A DNA stretch of 64,000 nucleotides from Capitulum mitella (Eukaryota > Arthropoda > Thecostraca > Pollicipedomorpha > Pollicipedidae), in contig CP099853.1 of the NCBI GenBank assembly GCA_030062745.1, positions 1,488,001 through 1,552,000 on the forward strand. Direction: 5' to 3'. A program made the position numbers and the translations under genes. This document shows, one piece after another, positions 46,270 to 59,029 of this stretch. Each line of letters starts with the position of its first letter. Position 1 is the stretch's first letter. The notes below the pieces were generated by a model, which saw nothing but the letters and a program-made list of their open reading frames with translations, was not told where the DNA came from and did no database searches.

Positions 46270-46989
46270 CCCATGTTCACTTCTGAAATGTCTTCGAAAT
46301 TGCCGGGAGTCCGAGGGTTGTCGTTGCACCCGTGTGTATCGGGCTCTCTCCGCCTCCAGCCGTTTGTTTGTCTCCTCCCGCCGTGCCCGTCTGGCGCCAG
46401 GCCCCGGTCCCGGCGGCGATAGCCTGCTGCTGGCGCGCGAAGAGGCCCTTATTCTATCCGCTTACGCTGTTACCGGGCTGACACATTTTCTCTTCGTTTC
46501 ATGTAATTATACGATAGACCGGTGCAAAACGCATTCCCTAACGCTGAGTTTGCAATTACGGCCATAATTTCAAGGGATATGTGACAAATTAAGGTGTGAA
46601 AGTGAGAACAGGATATTTATCGTCCCACCCGCATTGCTGAAACGTCCACCCCATTTACTGCTAACTGCGGAAATGCAAACAATGTGCAGCCAAAAAGGGC
46701 GCTTTGCTTCGGTACCGGGGTAGAGCGCTCTATGCTGCGGGGTAAAGAGCATCGCAAGGGGCAAAACTGTCACCATGAATCTTCGAGGACAAAGACAATG
46801 TTTCGTTGCGATCTTGACCTCATCGTTTTGTACCGATACAAAAGCACGCGTTTTCACACTCAGATAGAGTCTACACGAGCCGATAACGTCAGGATCATTC
46901 GACAGATTGATCCGTTTTCAACTGAGTTTAATATGAAAGTCCGGCAGTGAAGAAGGAACGCAGTAATGTCCTTAATAAAACTCATCACC
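46270..46989. other. gene-less stretch, partly GC-rich
   Basis: GC-rich 46330-46450 lies within a 124-codon plus frame (46193-46567) without known motifs. Confidence 0.4.
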
Positions 46990-48572
46990 ACACGCCGAAC
47001 CCCACCATGCTCTCAAAGGAATCCTGCAGCACATCATAGGCACCACACGCTCCATCGCGTCATGAATTAGGGACAGACATCGCACATGTGCGTAGTCTGC
47101 CATCGTCACTGCACAGCTCACACGCCCATCGTGACCAGGAACAGCACTAGATCCATTGTTCGCACGACAGGCGGCACAACATGCTGCAGACAAGGCACCT
47201 CGTTATATCTTCTTCAGGTGCCGTACCTACCTTTTTCACCTTGACAATGATTTTTCTTGTCTTTTTTTCTTTCTCTTCTCCGCGACAGCCCGTGTGTAAG
47301 GCGACTACTGGCGTCTTTGGTATGATGAGAGGGGCTAATGGTCGTTCCTTGGCAGCTGGCTGTTGGTGGCCTTCTCTCGCTCGAAGCTCAGCCACGGTCG
47401 ACCTTCATTCCTTGTAGCCGACAGCCGACTGGCCGACTCCTTGTCCTCGACCAGTGGCTGACCATCACCTACTGGCTCGTCTCACCTCATGACTAGTGCT
47501 GTGTCGCGTCGACAGTGACTTAAAAGGACGGCTGACATTAGTTCACCTCCTGGCGTTTGTACGACGTCCGAGTTTCGATCGGCGGTTGACGATCACACCA
47601 CGGCTGTTCTGGCTCGTCCTCGTTGGTGAGAGAGGCGGCGATGAAACCTGCGTCGCTGAAGACCTCAAAATCAAGTGGACACAGTCCACCGTCGCGGAAT
47701 CCTCGTCCTGTCTCGTCAGGCTGCGACTCGGGAAAGGCTGCGCCAAAGGTCGCCCCATATCGAAGAGACTACGAGGTTTCCCAAGACTGGAAATCACGTA
47801 GCCTTTGACGGCTGCGTTGTACGACGTTTTCAGAGCCTTTAAAAGGGTATATCCAGAAGCTGCAGCTTGCGACTTGCATGAGATGGAAACGCTAGCATCT
47901 CGATCCCATGCTCCCGGGCGAATTCGATGGCCGCCTTGATGGTGACTTGTGGGAAGGGTACCCATCTAGTAGGAGCATTGGGTGGGGGAAGAGTTGCTGT
48001 GTGCTCATTTCTGGAAATTTTTGAGCCAGTCCACTAACACTAAGGAATCCATCCACCCGCTTTCACTAACAACTCCGATAGACCCTAACGGCATCAGCTT
48101 TCATCAGGCAGTCATTCATCCTCTTCCGTGGCCATGCAATCAGAGAGAGTATGAAATGATATACCGCACTCTTTGTACAAGCAACAGCAACCAATGTTCC
48201 TCGCTCGGAGCTGGTAATCTTGCCCACACATCTCTCTCACACCTCTGGAGGTCATAACGTGACGCAGCGGCTGTAAAATGTGAGTCCAGTTTCATCCCTG
48301 TTCCATATGTGGTAAGCAACCCCTCCTTTCGCAAAATCTCCTTGTATATGTCAAAACGACGCCGTTGGTCTGTTAAATGTTACAGCCCAGTTAAGACTTG
48401 TGGCTTCCGGCTTTCGCAAGCTTAACTCCAAATGGCGCAGCATACACACTGAGAGCCGATCCTCGCCGGCCGTCCCGTTCACGAATGGATGCTTGAGCTT
48501 GCACTTCTCGGCTAGGTCAAATGCTAGCCAAAACACATCTCGAGCTGTGAGCCCAAAGAGCCTCCCTTCCAC
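46990..48572 (-). pseudogene. pogo/Tigger-like transposase pseudogene
   Basis: On the minus strand the domains follow in the right order. The N-terminal part has MEGRLFGLTARDVFWLAFDL, AEKCKLKHPF and HLELSLRKPEATSL (48572-48360), the HTH_CENP-B-type region. Then come GLLTTYGTGMKLDSH and serine/arginine remnants (48330-48140). The DDE segment is LLLDGYPSH, then AAIEFAREHGIEMLAFPSHA and KLQLLDIPF (47980-47830). The C-terminal finger is CLVCSMLCRLSCEQWI (about 47200-47150). Motifs such as 'LLLDGH.SH..I...A...GI.ML.LP.H.S..LQPLD' are typical of pogo/Tigger/jerky proteins. Several frameshifts and stops make it inactive. Its terminal repeats were not found. Confidence 0.8.
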
Positions 48573-50599
48573 GTCCAGGAAGTGCTGCTTCAGACCTGCT
48601 TCAGACGGTAAGAAAACAGCCTATCGCCCTGAGGCAATTTTCCGAGGTTTGTTAACCTATCCATCTAGATGGCGCTTCAGTGTTCGCTTCAGTACTCCGC
48701 ACATTTTGAGGCCTCCCGTATTTTATCCAGGCCAGTGCGAACATCTCATCGCATCTCGGAGCACCTCAGGTTTGCACAGACGTCAGGCCATTGGTCTTCC
48801 TCTTGTAATGTCGACCCACGGTATGAAATACATGTAGCATGCACTGTGTGATCCGTGCTCTTATCGCACTGTCACGAGCGGAGCCCTGAACTTGTATTTT
48901 GGGGGAGGCCTGCCACCCAGTGTTGAGGTCGCCACCCTCTCCAATGATGATCTTATCTCCACTAACACCTGAAGCTTTTGGTTGACGGTGTCAGCCGAGA
49001 ACAAAAAACAGACAGCAGGGGAAAGTATGATAAAAGAAGACAAATTTGCAAATTCCGAAATACAGTGGCAAAAACAGCACGTGTAACATCAGATTCTAGA
49101 TTCCACCGTCGGGTCCAAGTCCAGGCTCATTACATGTACATTTATTCGATTCAGGATTGTTTTATAAATTATTCTGTTTATTTGATCCCAATGACATCAA
49201 TCGGGTAGGCGTACTGAACGGTGGAGGTGGTGAGTGAGTTGCAAAGCATTGCTGAGATGTTGTAAGTGCGTAAGCACGACAGTTCCCTCCCCTGGAGCGC
49301 ACAGGATAACCACCACAGGCAGTGTGTGTGTGGGAGGGGAGGGGCATGGATGCTAACCCCCTATTGGCTTCCGAGACTTTATGGGGTTGAATTCGTGTCA
49401 CTGCAAACTGCAACTGCCTCGGTTGGTCTTTTGGTTAATAACGAAGAAGAAAACAGTGGCGAAAATGCTGATGTTCCTCTTATTTGCAGCGAAAATTTTA
49501 TTTAGATTGCTTACAGGCTTCGAAAAGTCCCCACGGTACATTAAAATATGAAATCTTCCTTTACCGCGCAGCGTCGTACCCCCTTCCGTGTTCCGCATGA
49601 AAAGAGAGACGCAGCAGAAATCTCGCGCGTGCTTTACGACCAAGCGCCTAATTTTTCCTCAAGGATTATTTAAATTAGAGATATTGGCGTGGAGAGCATT
49701 ACCCCGGTGGTGCGCTTTGCCCCAGTCTGTCCTACAAACAGGCAGACGGAAACGCATGCAACGATACAAAAATTAGCACTCGCACGGATGGTCCGTCACA
49801 TGTGACGCGCTCGATTGGGGTGCGGACAATTCAAGTCCCTAAGACCTCGAAAACTAACCGAGCTAGATCCACCAAATTTGCAGCGTAGATGCAACCCTAC
49901 AGGAACCCTCTTGTTTAGAACTTCGATGTTTCAGGAGTGTGACCGACAAGGTCAAATGAGGTCAAAGAGGGCCAAATTTGGTGCGGCCCGCCAGTTTGCT
50001 TGTACCGCGAAAACCGTTCGTCACAGCGCCAAGATGTATGGAGCCAGTTTTGTAGGACACACAGAACTGCAATACATGGCCTACAGTATGAAATGCTTAG
50101 GTCAGTACGTATGCTTAATTGAGTTGCTTCAGCACAGATTAAGCCTTTTGGCTACAATTTCACCAAGTGTCATATATCTTGTTTTGTGGTGTCTCAAGGT
50201 AAACTCGGGAGCTGAATTCGAATCTAGCACCTAAAATACCTCACGATTCAGATTTCTGCCACCAAGGCCACCCCAGATCATCTGACATCAATCTAGACCA
50301 CTGACTTAAAGTGGTCTCGAAAAACGGAAATGACGAAAATGTGCTCCACAGAGCCTACTACCGTCATCCGGCACAATTTTGCCCCTAACGTGTTTATCAC
50401 TGGTCAGCAAAAACTTCACCGCGTCCTCCGGCTTCGTCAGAATAGTGCGCGGACACAGAATGCCAGACCGAAAGCAAGACCCATCTGATCCATTTCGTTT
50501 TGACACCTATTTGCATTAACGCGAACCATACCTAGGTAATTTTGGGCTCTGGATTCGAAATCACCGAAAAAAGAACACAAGAAAGCAAGTTGCTGCAGA
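48573..50599. other. gene-less stretch
   Basis: No gene recognised. The part 49810-50230 holds a 139-codon frame with AGGTCA half-sites at about 49943-49975, and may belong to a diverged TTAA-type element. Confidence 0.4.
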
Positions 50600-51197
50600 A
50601 ACGGGTGTACCAAGATCAAAAAGTTCATCTCAGGTCAGTGGCCTGAGATGATCAAGAGAAGATTACTACCGCCGGAATGTGTGTTAAGTCATCCCTGATA
50701 TTGTTTCGTGCCATTCTGACCTTGAATTAAGCATTGAACAACATGATGGTGGCGTTTCATCGTCAGGCCTCTACAGAAAACGGATACGCCCGGAGGCATT
50801 TTTGGTCATATCTCCGTGACCTGATCTGGTATCAGCCTGAAACTTGGTACACCTGTTGTAGATAAAGTGGTCTTTTACGAATTTTCCGACTTTTTTGCTG
50901 AGATGGTAAGAACAGAAGTTCTATATTTGGAAAAGATTTTCGACCTTTCACCTCGATCTGACCTCGTTACCTAACCTCGGGTCAACCAAACTATTGCAGT
51001 CTGAAGCTTACCATAAACATGACCATTTCTGAAAACTATAGCCTCACTTTGAGCCGAACACCAAAAGATCCGCTGTTCAGTTCTGTACAACTGAGCCAAA
51101 TTTTGGGCGGCTGAGCCGCACCGTTTGGGACTTATGCCGGAAAAACCTAGGGGAAAGGGGGGTATATTGTCCCCTGCCCCACTGAGTCGCGTATTAA
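50600..51197 (+). mobile_element. diverged TTAA element, 3' part (family C)
   Basis: The segment 50790-50880 (ggtcatatctccgtgacctg, then aaacttggtacac) parallels the interior of the element at 14441. The right edge has a G-run/C-run pair (aaggggggtatattgtcccc), 'gagtcgcgta' and TTAA at 51194-51197, the same arrangement as families A and B. The left end was not located, so the start is approximate. Confidence 0.55.
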
Positions 51198-51398
51198 AGC
51201 AGTGGTAAGGTCTCGTTCGAGATTACTCAGTCGGAAAGAGATATCCTGAACCGACAGACATGCAAAAAAAAGTTCGGCGAAAAATTCCATACATTTCCAA
51301 AAGGTGCCTGAAGCGTACAAAGTTCGTCGAAGAATACCCGGAATAGCATGAGTAAATGAAGAATCAGATATTTTGACCTATACTGTGAATTCTTTTTC
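51198..51398. other. short gene-less stretch
   Basis: AT-rich, nothing recognised. Confidence 0.3.
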
Positions 51399-51470
51399 GT
51401 TGGTTTGAACCCGTGACCGTTGAAACTGGCAGCCAAGACCTGACAGAGCCGAGCTATGAAGATGATTCTG
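51399..51470 (-). mobile_element. tRNA-derived SINE head
   Basis: Minus strand: CATAGCTCGGCTCTGTCAGG resembles an A box and D arm, and CACGGGTTCAAACCAACG about 35 nt on is a good B box/T arm. The acceptor stem is not preserved. Confidence 0.5.
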
Positions 51471-51579
51471 CCAGCTAAGTCACGTGCCGTTTTAAATGAA
51501 CTGTAATAAGCTGCAAACATGGCCTGGTTTGAGGCAGCAGTTACGAAGAACCTGTCCCCACTCCCTCAGACACAGCCGT

Positions 51580-51634
51580 GAGTTACTTAATTGTTAGTTA
51601 CTTAGTTACCTAGTTACTCAGTTCTGAGTTACCC
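51580..51634. repeat. GTTACTTA-type simple repeat
   Basis: About six imperfect copies of gttacttA/gttacc in a row. Confidence 0.7.
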
Positions 51635-54612
51635 AGAATTCACACTTGCGGTTTCTATACTCTGAAATGCGCCCCGTTTAATATCTGCAATTCGTTATGC
51701 TCGGACCAGTGGCTTGAGGCCCCAGGCTGAAAACCCAAAACGTTTGTCACCATCTCGCTCGGACAGCATAAGATATTGCCGCAGTTTTGCCGTCATGGAC
51801 GAAGAGCCACTGCAAATACGTCCATACTTTGTCCCGAAATGACTTTTCGGATCTGACGTAGTCATTTCTTTTGATTCATACGAGGCTTTTGTTTCTCGAA
51901 ATGCCAGTTCCAAAAATAAAGAGCCATGATGACCTCGTGCTACGGAGGTACGTGCTAAAATGAGCAGAAATTCGGCAAGATTTTCCCAAATGCGAAAGCA
52001 TCCATCCGCACCCAACACTGTCTCATTTTCTCATCGTGACAAAGCCTCAGTCAGATGCTGCACCTACCGGCTCACTCACAGCCGGCCAGCATAATTTTCC
52101 TTCGCCTACGGGTTGAAAATCTCGTACGGAGCTCCACAAACATGGGGAGAAAAGCAGTTTGTCGGCGTCTTATCCCGCACGAAGCCGCAGGACCACGCTG
52201 GCCCACAGGTCTTCAGATCATCTGCCGATTGCTCCGTCCAGACGATGCGCTGGCCAAAGCCTTCCGTCGTTCACCGAGCATTCCGGACCACGTCAGCGGG
52301 TGAGCCTTTGTTCAAGCTCCATGAATAGCTGCCCGCAGGTAGTGAGCAAGTGCAGATACGCTGCCACGTAATGGGCGTGGCCACTAGGTCAAAGGTCTCG
52401 TTCAGGATATCTAAAGCGGACTTCCGGCGCAAACTCTGAGAGCTGCCTCATCCTGGAACCACCTGTCGACGGTCGTCAAAGCCTCAGCCGAGGACAAGCG
52501 CTTATTTCTTGTGCGGCGCACAGCGATAGATAACAATGAGAAGACGTTTTTAAGACGATGACTAATTTATTGTATAAAATTAGAAAGTAACCGTTATCGG
52601 CCATTTTAAACTGCTTCTCGAGCTTCCCACGTTTTGCTCGTAATGACTGGTAATAGTCTTGTGACTGTTTTCAGGGATTCAGGGATGCCTTTTCTTTTGG
52701 TTCATCATACGAACTTCTATCGAATCCGAAACCACTATTCTGGGCTGCCATTGACAGTAAAATGAACTGAGTTTATCATCGTCCTGGGTGGATTCGCGTG
52801 CCCGAGAAGCGATGCTGGTCTACAGGATGGTCGTGTGCGTCACATCGGAAGCATTGAGCTGCTATTATATTGTTTACAGCACAAAGCACAGTCTACAAAG
52901 GTGTCGGAGAATTTTTGAACTTTTGAACTTTTTGAACTTCACGTACATATGACGCCTCATCCCACAGGAAGCCTGAGGTCGAGTGAGCAGCCGTTTATAT
53001 CAGACACGTAAAAAATAAAACCCAGCAGCAAACGATTTTTTACTCCGTTTTGCACAAGTCTAGCGCATCAGAATTCAAACGGAACCGTTCGAACCTGCGC
53101 GGTCGTTTCGGGTCAAGTCAGAAAATGCACAAGTGTCAGCCACGGCATGCGTTCCTCACGCATCACAAAACGCGAATGGTGCGAGAACTGATTTCCGTTT
53201 CTCGTGTATCCTATGTGCTCACCACAAAGCAGACTGAACTGGTCTCCGGCGGCTGACGCAGTGGGCGAAAGTTCGCCCGGCCCTTAACCAAATCTGAAAA
53301 ACTGTGCCGTTCATGCGATGAAATGAAGCAATTTAACGCACTTTTCAGCGCAACTGCAAAACAAAACAGCATCGTAGTTAGACTGACCTCAAGTTGGGTC
53401 GGAGAGATTTCCGAAAATTTGAACATAAATGTACTTCACATAATATGTAAAACCTATACGGTTTTGTGCAGAATACCATTCAATGTCGTATTATTCCTTC
53501 CGTTTGTTTTTACCTTGTTTTGACAGTCTTTAGGAAAAGCCTGAATTTTTAAGGTATGCCTTCCTTAAACACCGAATAAGTCATTGACGTGGTATGGATG
53601 ATTTTAGAAATGTAATGAAAATATTTAAGAATGGCGTAAAAATAACTTCTGAAGATTTTGCGTTTCTGTTTTGTTTCGTTGCCAGAAAGGTCCGAAAAAC
53701 CTCAGTGAGCCATGAAAACCTCGATGTGCGTGGTCAGTGAAAACCTCGATAAGGAAACGACTCTAATTGCTTTACCTAATCTGTTGCTCGGCAGCTCAAA
53801 CCATCTCTAAATGTGAGACATTTCCCCATATCGCCACTATGCAGCGTTATCCATGCTGAAATTCCCCCTCCCGCACCCCTTACCCGGTTCCGGCTGGATG
53901 CGATCAGGATCGGCCCGTTACCGCTGATTACGAAAGCTATTTGCGTGCCGGACCATTTTCGACGGATAAGGAGAGCTATTCAGACTCGGCAGACCGCGCG
54001 GGAGTCGACGGCAGGCCCCATCCGGGCGTCATTAGCAGCTAACAAACGGTCGTTTGTCCGCGAGATCCCCGAGCTCCTTCGGGCACTGCTGCAACGTCGG
54101 GACATTGGATGACGCAGTGTGTCGGATGAAGACGTTCCTGGCGTGGTGCGGCGATCACGGCGCGGGCGGCGGAATTCTTCGCCGCAGGGCTGGAGTTCGC
54201 TCCGAGCCCTATAATCGGGCTCGTGCGCGAAGTCGCTTTGGCAGAGCAGCTCGACACGGGCGCTGGCTCAAGAGCACCCTGTCTGGTGTCGGAGCCAGAG
54301 AGCACGTCCAGAGCAGTCGAAGTTTGTAATGAATCACCCACGGATGATGCATGAGTCATTCCACGGGCCGTGATGATCATGAGATGGTAATGGTGAGTTT
54401 CGACGAATGACGGCGCATTATCGAGTGCTAGGGATCGATGATATATTGGTGTGCGGGGCAAAATAGTACGGAAACTGAGCCTCTGGAAACCGAAAACAGA
54501 GTGGAAAAAGGGCGAGGAGGCGGGAAAACAGGAAAAGAGAAGGAAGGCAAAAGCTAGGAAGCGAGAGAAAACCACACCAGCCGTTTTTTGCCAATATACT
54601 TGTATTACCACT
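51635..54612. other. gene-less stretch
   Basis: A short TTTTGAAC triplet repeat lies at about 52913-52938. GC-rich 53870-54320 supports a 190-codon minus frame (54039-54611) with no recognisable domain. Otherwise nothing was seen. Confidence 0.4.
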
Positions 54613-54830
54613 TAACCCTTGCATTCCATACTAAGTTATAAATCATCGTTGCATTGCGACAGGCGTGAACACAGTCAGACTTTTCACTATTCTTCCATTT
54701 ACTCTTATTCTCGTATGGGGGGAGGGCTTTTGGAGCTCCCTCCCGTTTTTTGCTCACCATTTCCAGGGTTTTTGTAGAAACCGCGCGAACTTGATGACTT
54801 TTCCGTCACCGAAAACCAATTAATGCACAG
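54613..54830 (-). mobile_element. family B end fragment (B4)
   Basis: TTAACCCTTGCATTCC, a G-run/C-run hairpin around 'cttttggagct', then 'gttttttgctcaccatttcc' and 'ttgatgacttttcc' match, in order, the end of the copy at 29881 and the complement of the right end of the element at 14441. The hairpin spacing is altered and the rest of the element is absent. Confidence 0.65.
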
Positions 54831-57115
54831 GAAAATAATTATTGGCAAGAACTTGTATTTTTCGAGGGTATATTTGTGCAGGTGTTACTCCAGGAGCAGA
54901 ACTTAGCTCAGAGTAACGTATTTTACTCCTTATTTGGAACTCTTTATACGTAGGTAACCCATTTCTTCCCTTCCTACCTACTTTTGATTCAATGGTAACC
55001 AACACCTGTTCCTATTTACGTTATCCGTAGCACAAGGGTAAATGACATTTACCACTGTATCGTGGGCAAACGCGACAGTAAACGATTCACTTACGTCGAG
55101 AGTATCCACGTCCTTTTTCGTAAGCTGAGGAGCAATCCGCCCGTGCTGTGGGAGTTCTTTTTGTGAGGAACGAGGAACGCCATTTTATCCAACGCTCATT
55201 GAAAGGGGCTGAAAGACGTTCATAAGGTAAATAATTTCTTTGTGTATTTTGGCTCCAAAAGTGGGAAGCGAATGATAATCTTCAAGCAATAACCATGGAT
55301 TGTATATTGCATGTCTACTTCATCCATGCTAACGATAGCATGATTACCACTGTCAACATTTGAGGTTGGACACAAACCAGGCACGATCCCAATTCCTACT
55401 TCTTGTCAACAGTAGAATGCATCGTTGTCTTGAAGCAGACTTAATACATTTAGGGTGGTTAAGGTTGCAGGATTAATTGTTTTTGGCAATTCGTCATGTC
55501 CTTGTTGATATTTTATGGTGAATCAAGGCGTCTGGAAATGAAGTACAGTCTACGACTCTCAGTTGCAGGTTGGAATGTCAATGTCAGTCCATCTCCACAC
55601 GAAGTTTTAGCATTGTTGTTAGGGCGTTTGGAGCTGAAGTTGAGCTAAAGCTATGATTACAAATTACCAATGTCCTCCAGGATTTTCGCAGTATGCCATG
55701 CATTTAGATCCGAAAATATAAATATTTTAAGCACGAGCGGAGCGTCGTGAAATTAGTGGAGGGCCTATGCAAAATTTCCCGATATGTTATTTGTGGTTTT
55801 GTTCTGCTATTTTTTTTTTAGCAGCTTTCGCATGATTTGGGTTACACATCGAGGGTTTAGGCAAACAATGGGGGCAGGGGGCAGTGTATTCCTATGAGGT
55901 ACCAAGTTTTCCTTCATGATCGTGGGCATGAAAAATGCTTAAGTTATTACACAGCTTTGTGCTTAAAAATTTTAAGAGCTCCAGTCATAAATCTCATTAG
56001 TCATACCCAATTTTTCCTGGTTGTCCACTTTTGTAGTTATTAGAATAGAAATACCAACAGCCAGTCTAATGATATAAAATACCATGAATGATATTTATGT
56101 TTTCAGACAGTTCTCCGGCATCTGTTAGCAGAAAAAAATCTGGGAAGACTTAAGTGATAACACATGTTATGAATATTTCCCTACCATACACTTGTTTTGT
56201 GTAATCACAACGATATGAATAGAACGCAAAGTTTTGTCAGTAAGCAGCGAATCATGTCTTGCCACAACAGCCTCATTCTATTCCGATGAATTTGCAAAAT
56301 CCAGCCCAGTAAGATCTAGTGCATCTGAAACCTTTATTGGTCACTAAATATGCCTTTTTACAATTCTTAAGCCAGCAAAAGTACTTCTACCAATGCAGAA
56401 ATATTGTCAACAGGGAAAACATGAAGATTGCCAAGGAATTTCTAGCTAGTTCATTAAAAAATGTATTAACAATATGAATGGTGCTGGCCAGGTGGAAAAC
56501 CTCCTTTTGGCTATGATTCATGTTTTTTGCAGTCAAGATTATACAGATGGAGGCAGTTACCCAAAATGTTGCATTTTCATGAAGCTGAGAGGCCATGTTC
56601 CATAGTACAAGTGTTCGCTTTCTGCTACCTATGCACAAATCTCGCCATAGTAGCAGAAGTGAACATGGGCAGTTCAACGACCTCAAACGTCATTGGACCG
56701 TCATAGGGTCATTGGCTGTTTGGTTTAACTACTTGCTTCTTTTGCCTTCGAAATGACTTTATGCACTGCATTGCATGGACATAAAGAACCGTTGACGGAT
56801 ATATGATCGCCGTTTCTTTTTTTCATAACAGCGAAGGGAATCAGAAACTCTTTTCATTTCGTTATCTATGTGCGAACATACACCGACCTATAACATTCGT
56901 GCATTAACACTGGTACATGTACAACATATTAACGCCGACAGTGATCATATACTTCGAAAGATCTACGAAAGTGATGGCCTTTTGTCGTTTGCGTATGTGA
57001 TGTTAATCGTACAGTTACTGAACACTGGGTCAATTAAAGCACCAGTACTCACGCTGGAAGCCTCATCCCCCGTCTCTCCTGATGTGGATGACACTCTGAG
57101 CCTGTGTTTTTGGAC
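54831..57115. other. gene-less AT-rich stretch
   Basis: No gene recognised. The only long frame (minus 56387-56686, 99 codons) lacks motifs. Confidence 0.4.
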
Positions 57116-57680
57116 TTAACTTTGCTGCAGCGCTGTCCTGGCCATTTTTTTCTGTATATGGATGTCCATATCAGTGTAAGACATCACGCTACCCGTGTTC
57201 TTGTGACCAGTTAACAGGACAGCATGCTGAGGGGGATGACCGCCATCTAGCAGCCGTTTCACTGCTGTTTTTCTCCCGGTGAGGTTCATAAAACGTTCTT
57301 GTAGTCCAGCCTGTCCCGCCGCTTTTAACATCAAGCTACCCACGGGTTCTTCACCAATCGGAGCCGTGGCTGGCCTCTTGCAGTCCATTGTTTGGTATGC
57401 CTCCACCGCACAGCGCGACTTGTCATCATTTCCCCGCAGCGTGGGAGCAAAGCTTCTGCACGAACCACCTTTGGAAACATCACCCTGTCCTGACGTCTTT
57501 TAGTGAGTCGCTAAGTGAACTCCAGTTACTCCATTCTGTTCTCGTCCTTGCGCTTCACATCACCCCATTGCACTTGTGCCGATTCCCGCCAAACTCGCAG
57601 TCCAAAGCCCACAGTAAATGTTCACCACACTGTTGTAGTTGCGGCCTCCGGTGAATGCAGACCAAATATGCTCTTCTTCC
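57116..57680 (-). pseudogene. Crypton-like tyrosine recombinase remnant
   Basis: On the minus strand, frame-shifted pieces line up with the Crypton/DUF3504 recombinase domain: GFGLRVWRESAQVQWGDVK (about 57600-57545, the 'FGLRGRQEH...WGD' block carrying the first catalytic Arg region), DVRTG, then RCAVEAYQTMDCKRP, and in one open frame FMNLTGRKTAVKRLLDGGHP followed by LLTGHKNTGSVMSYTD (57300-57170). The last part carries the R, the TGHKN histidine and the catalytic-type Tyr of the R-H-R-Y fold. At least two frame changes interrupt it. This could be a dead Crypton or a decayed copy of a gene derived from one. No Crypton-specific ends were identified. Confidence 0.75.
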
Positions 57681-57748
57681 ATTTCGTCTTTTTGTCATCA
57701 ACTGTTGGTGGCTGCGCGCGGTAACGTCAATTGCTTTTGCCATGTCTC

Positions 57749-58994
57749 TTAACCCGCGCACGACCGTCGGTCCGTAGCGTTCACGGCCGACTGAGGGGAC
57801 AGTTGGCAGCCCCCCTCCAATTCACGAACTTCGTTGGCTGGTCGCACGATAAAAATAAGCATACCGTTGGAAAGCTTGTGACGAGTAGAGCTCGAAACTG
57901 GTCTCAATTTGTAGTTTGAGATAATACGTAAGCAAATTACGTCCTTATTTATGTTTTACTGATAACCGAGTGCATCAGACTAAGAAATGGCCTGAATCTC
58001 AAGGTCTGTGACTAATAGCGCAAAGGTAAAGGCACCAGCGCACAAGTAAAGGCCCGCAAATACCGATACACACCTAATTTCTCGGATTTGTTCAATATAC
58101 ATGCCGAAACGTGGAGTTAAATACACGGCAATTTTCGCGTCGGCTGTCTGCGTGCGCTGCAGTCGTACGCAGGAAGAAATTAACGGGAAGTAATTTTAGC
58201 GTTCCTTTATTTCGCGAAAAGGCCTATCCATGTACATTTTATTGATCTTAGTGGTTCTTATGATGGTTTTTCATGCTTAAATTTTGGAAAAACTCATTAG
58301 TTACCATTCTACAAAACTGGCGGAGCCTTATTCGCGAGAGCCTGTTTATTTCCAAAATACGCAATTTTTTAAAACTTTTTGAGGTTCCTGGTATTACTTA
58401 TGTTTGCGCAAGCCAGTTCTATCATTTCTACCCATTCTGGGCAATTCATCGCTGATCTTGACCGTGGTACATTTTGGCTCACTGCAGTTATTCGCGGTCT
58501 GACCTCAGGTCAGCGGCTGGAAGTCATTGATGCTTTTTCCAATGACGGTAACTAGATGTCTGCTTGACTCCACACTAAAAATGTTGTGAAATATTCAGTC
58601 AATTTCCGAAAAAAACGACGACGTCTTAAAAATGGGCTTGACCTTAGGTCAATTACCCTGAAAATTCAGAAAAATCTGAGACAATAGATTTGTTGCAACT
58701 ATCAAGACCACTAATCCCTGGAAGTATTATTGTGATATCTTGTTTTCCAAAAAGTTGCAGGGCGCTAAACTTTTTTAAACATAGGTTTGTTTGACCTGAA
58801 CTAGGCCAAAGACCTGACCTGACCTGAGGTCAAAACTTTGACCTCAGGTCTTTTGGCGTAAAAACTCAAGGCGTAAAAATAATGAAGCAAAAGGTACACA
58901 AAGTTTCGTGACTCTGTGTTTGTTCGTTCTCTCGCAATCCCAGAAAAACCTTAGGGGGGCGGTCAGCTGCCCCCCCCAGTCGGGGGCGGATTAG
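57749..58994 (+). mobile_element. family A MITE, full-length copy (A2)
   Basis: It starts TTAACCCGCGCACGACCGTC at 57749 and ends ...AGTCGGGGGCGGATTAG at 58994, so the right TTAA has mutated to TTAG. It follows the copy at 7933 through all landmarks, including the terminal G-run/C-run hairpins, 'gggcgctaaacttttt' and the TGACCT-rich right third. No coding frame. It lies about 70 bp beyond the Crypton remnant. Confidence 0.85.
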
Positions 58995-59029
58995 GGATTT
59001 CCGTTTTTGTAACATAGAGAGACGACCAA

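Noticed and set aside
54039-54611. 190-codon minus frame
   Set aside because: No recognisable domain or splice context, and partly in GC-rich DNA where stops are rare.
56387-56686. P-element-like transposase fragment
   Set aside because: A faint resemblance only; no catalytic or DNA-binding motif could be placed.
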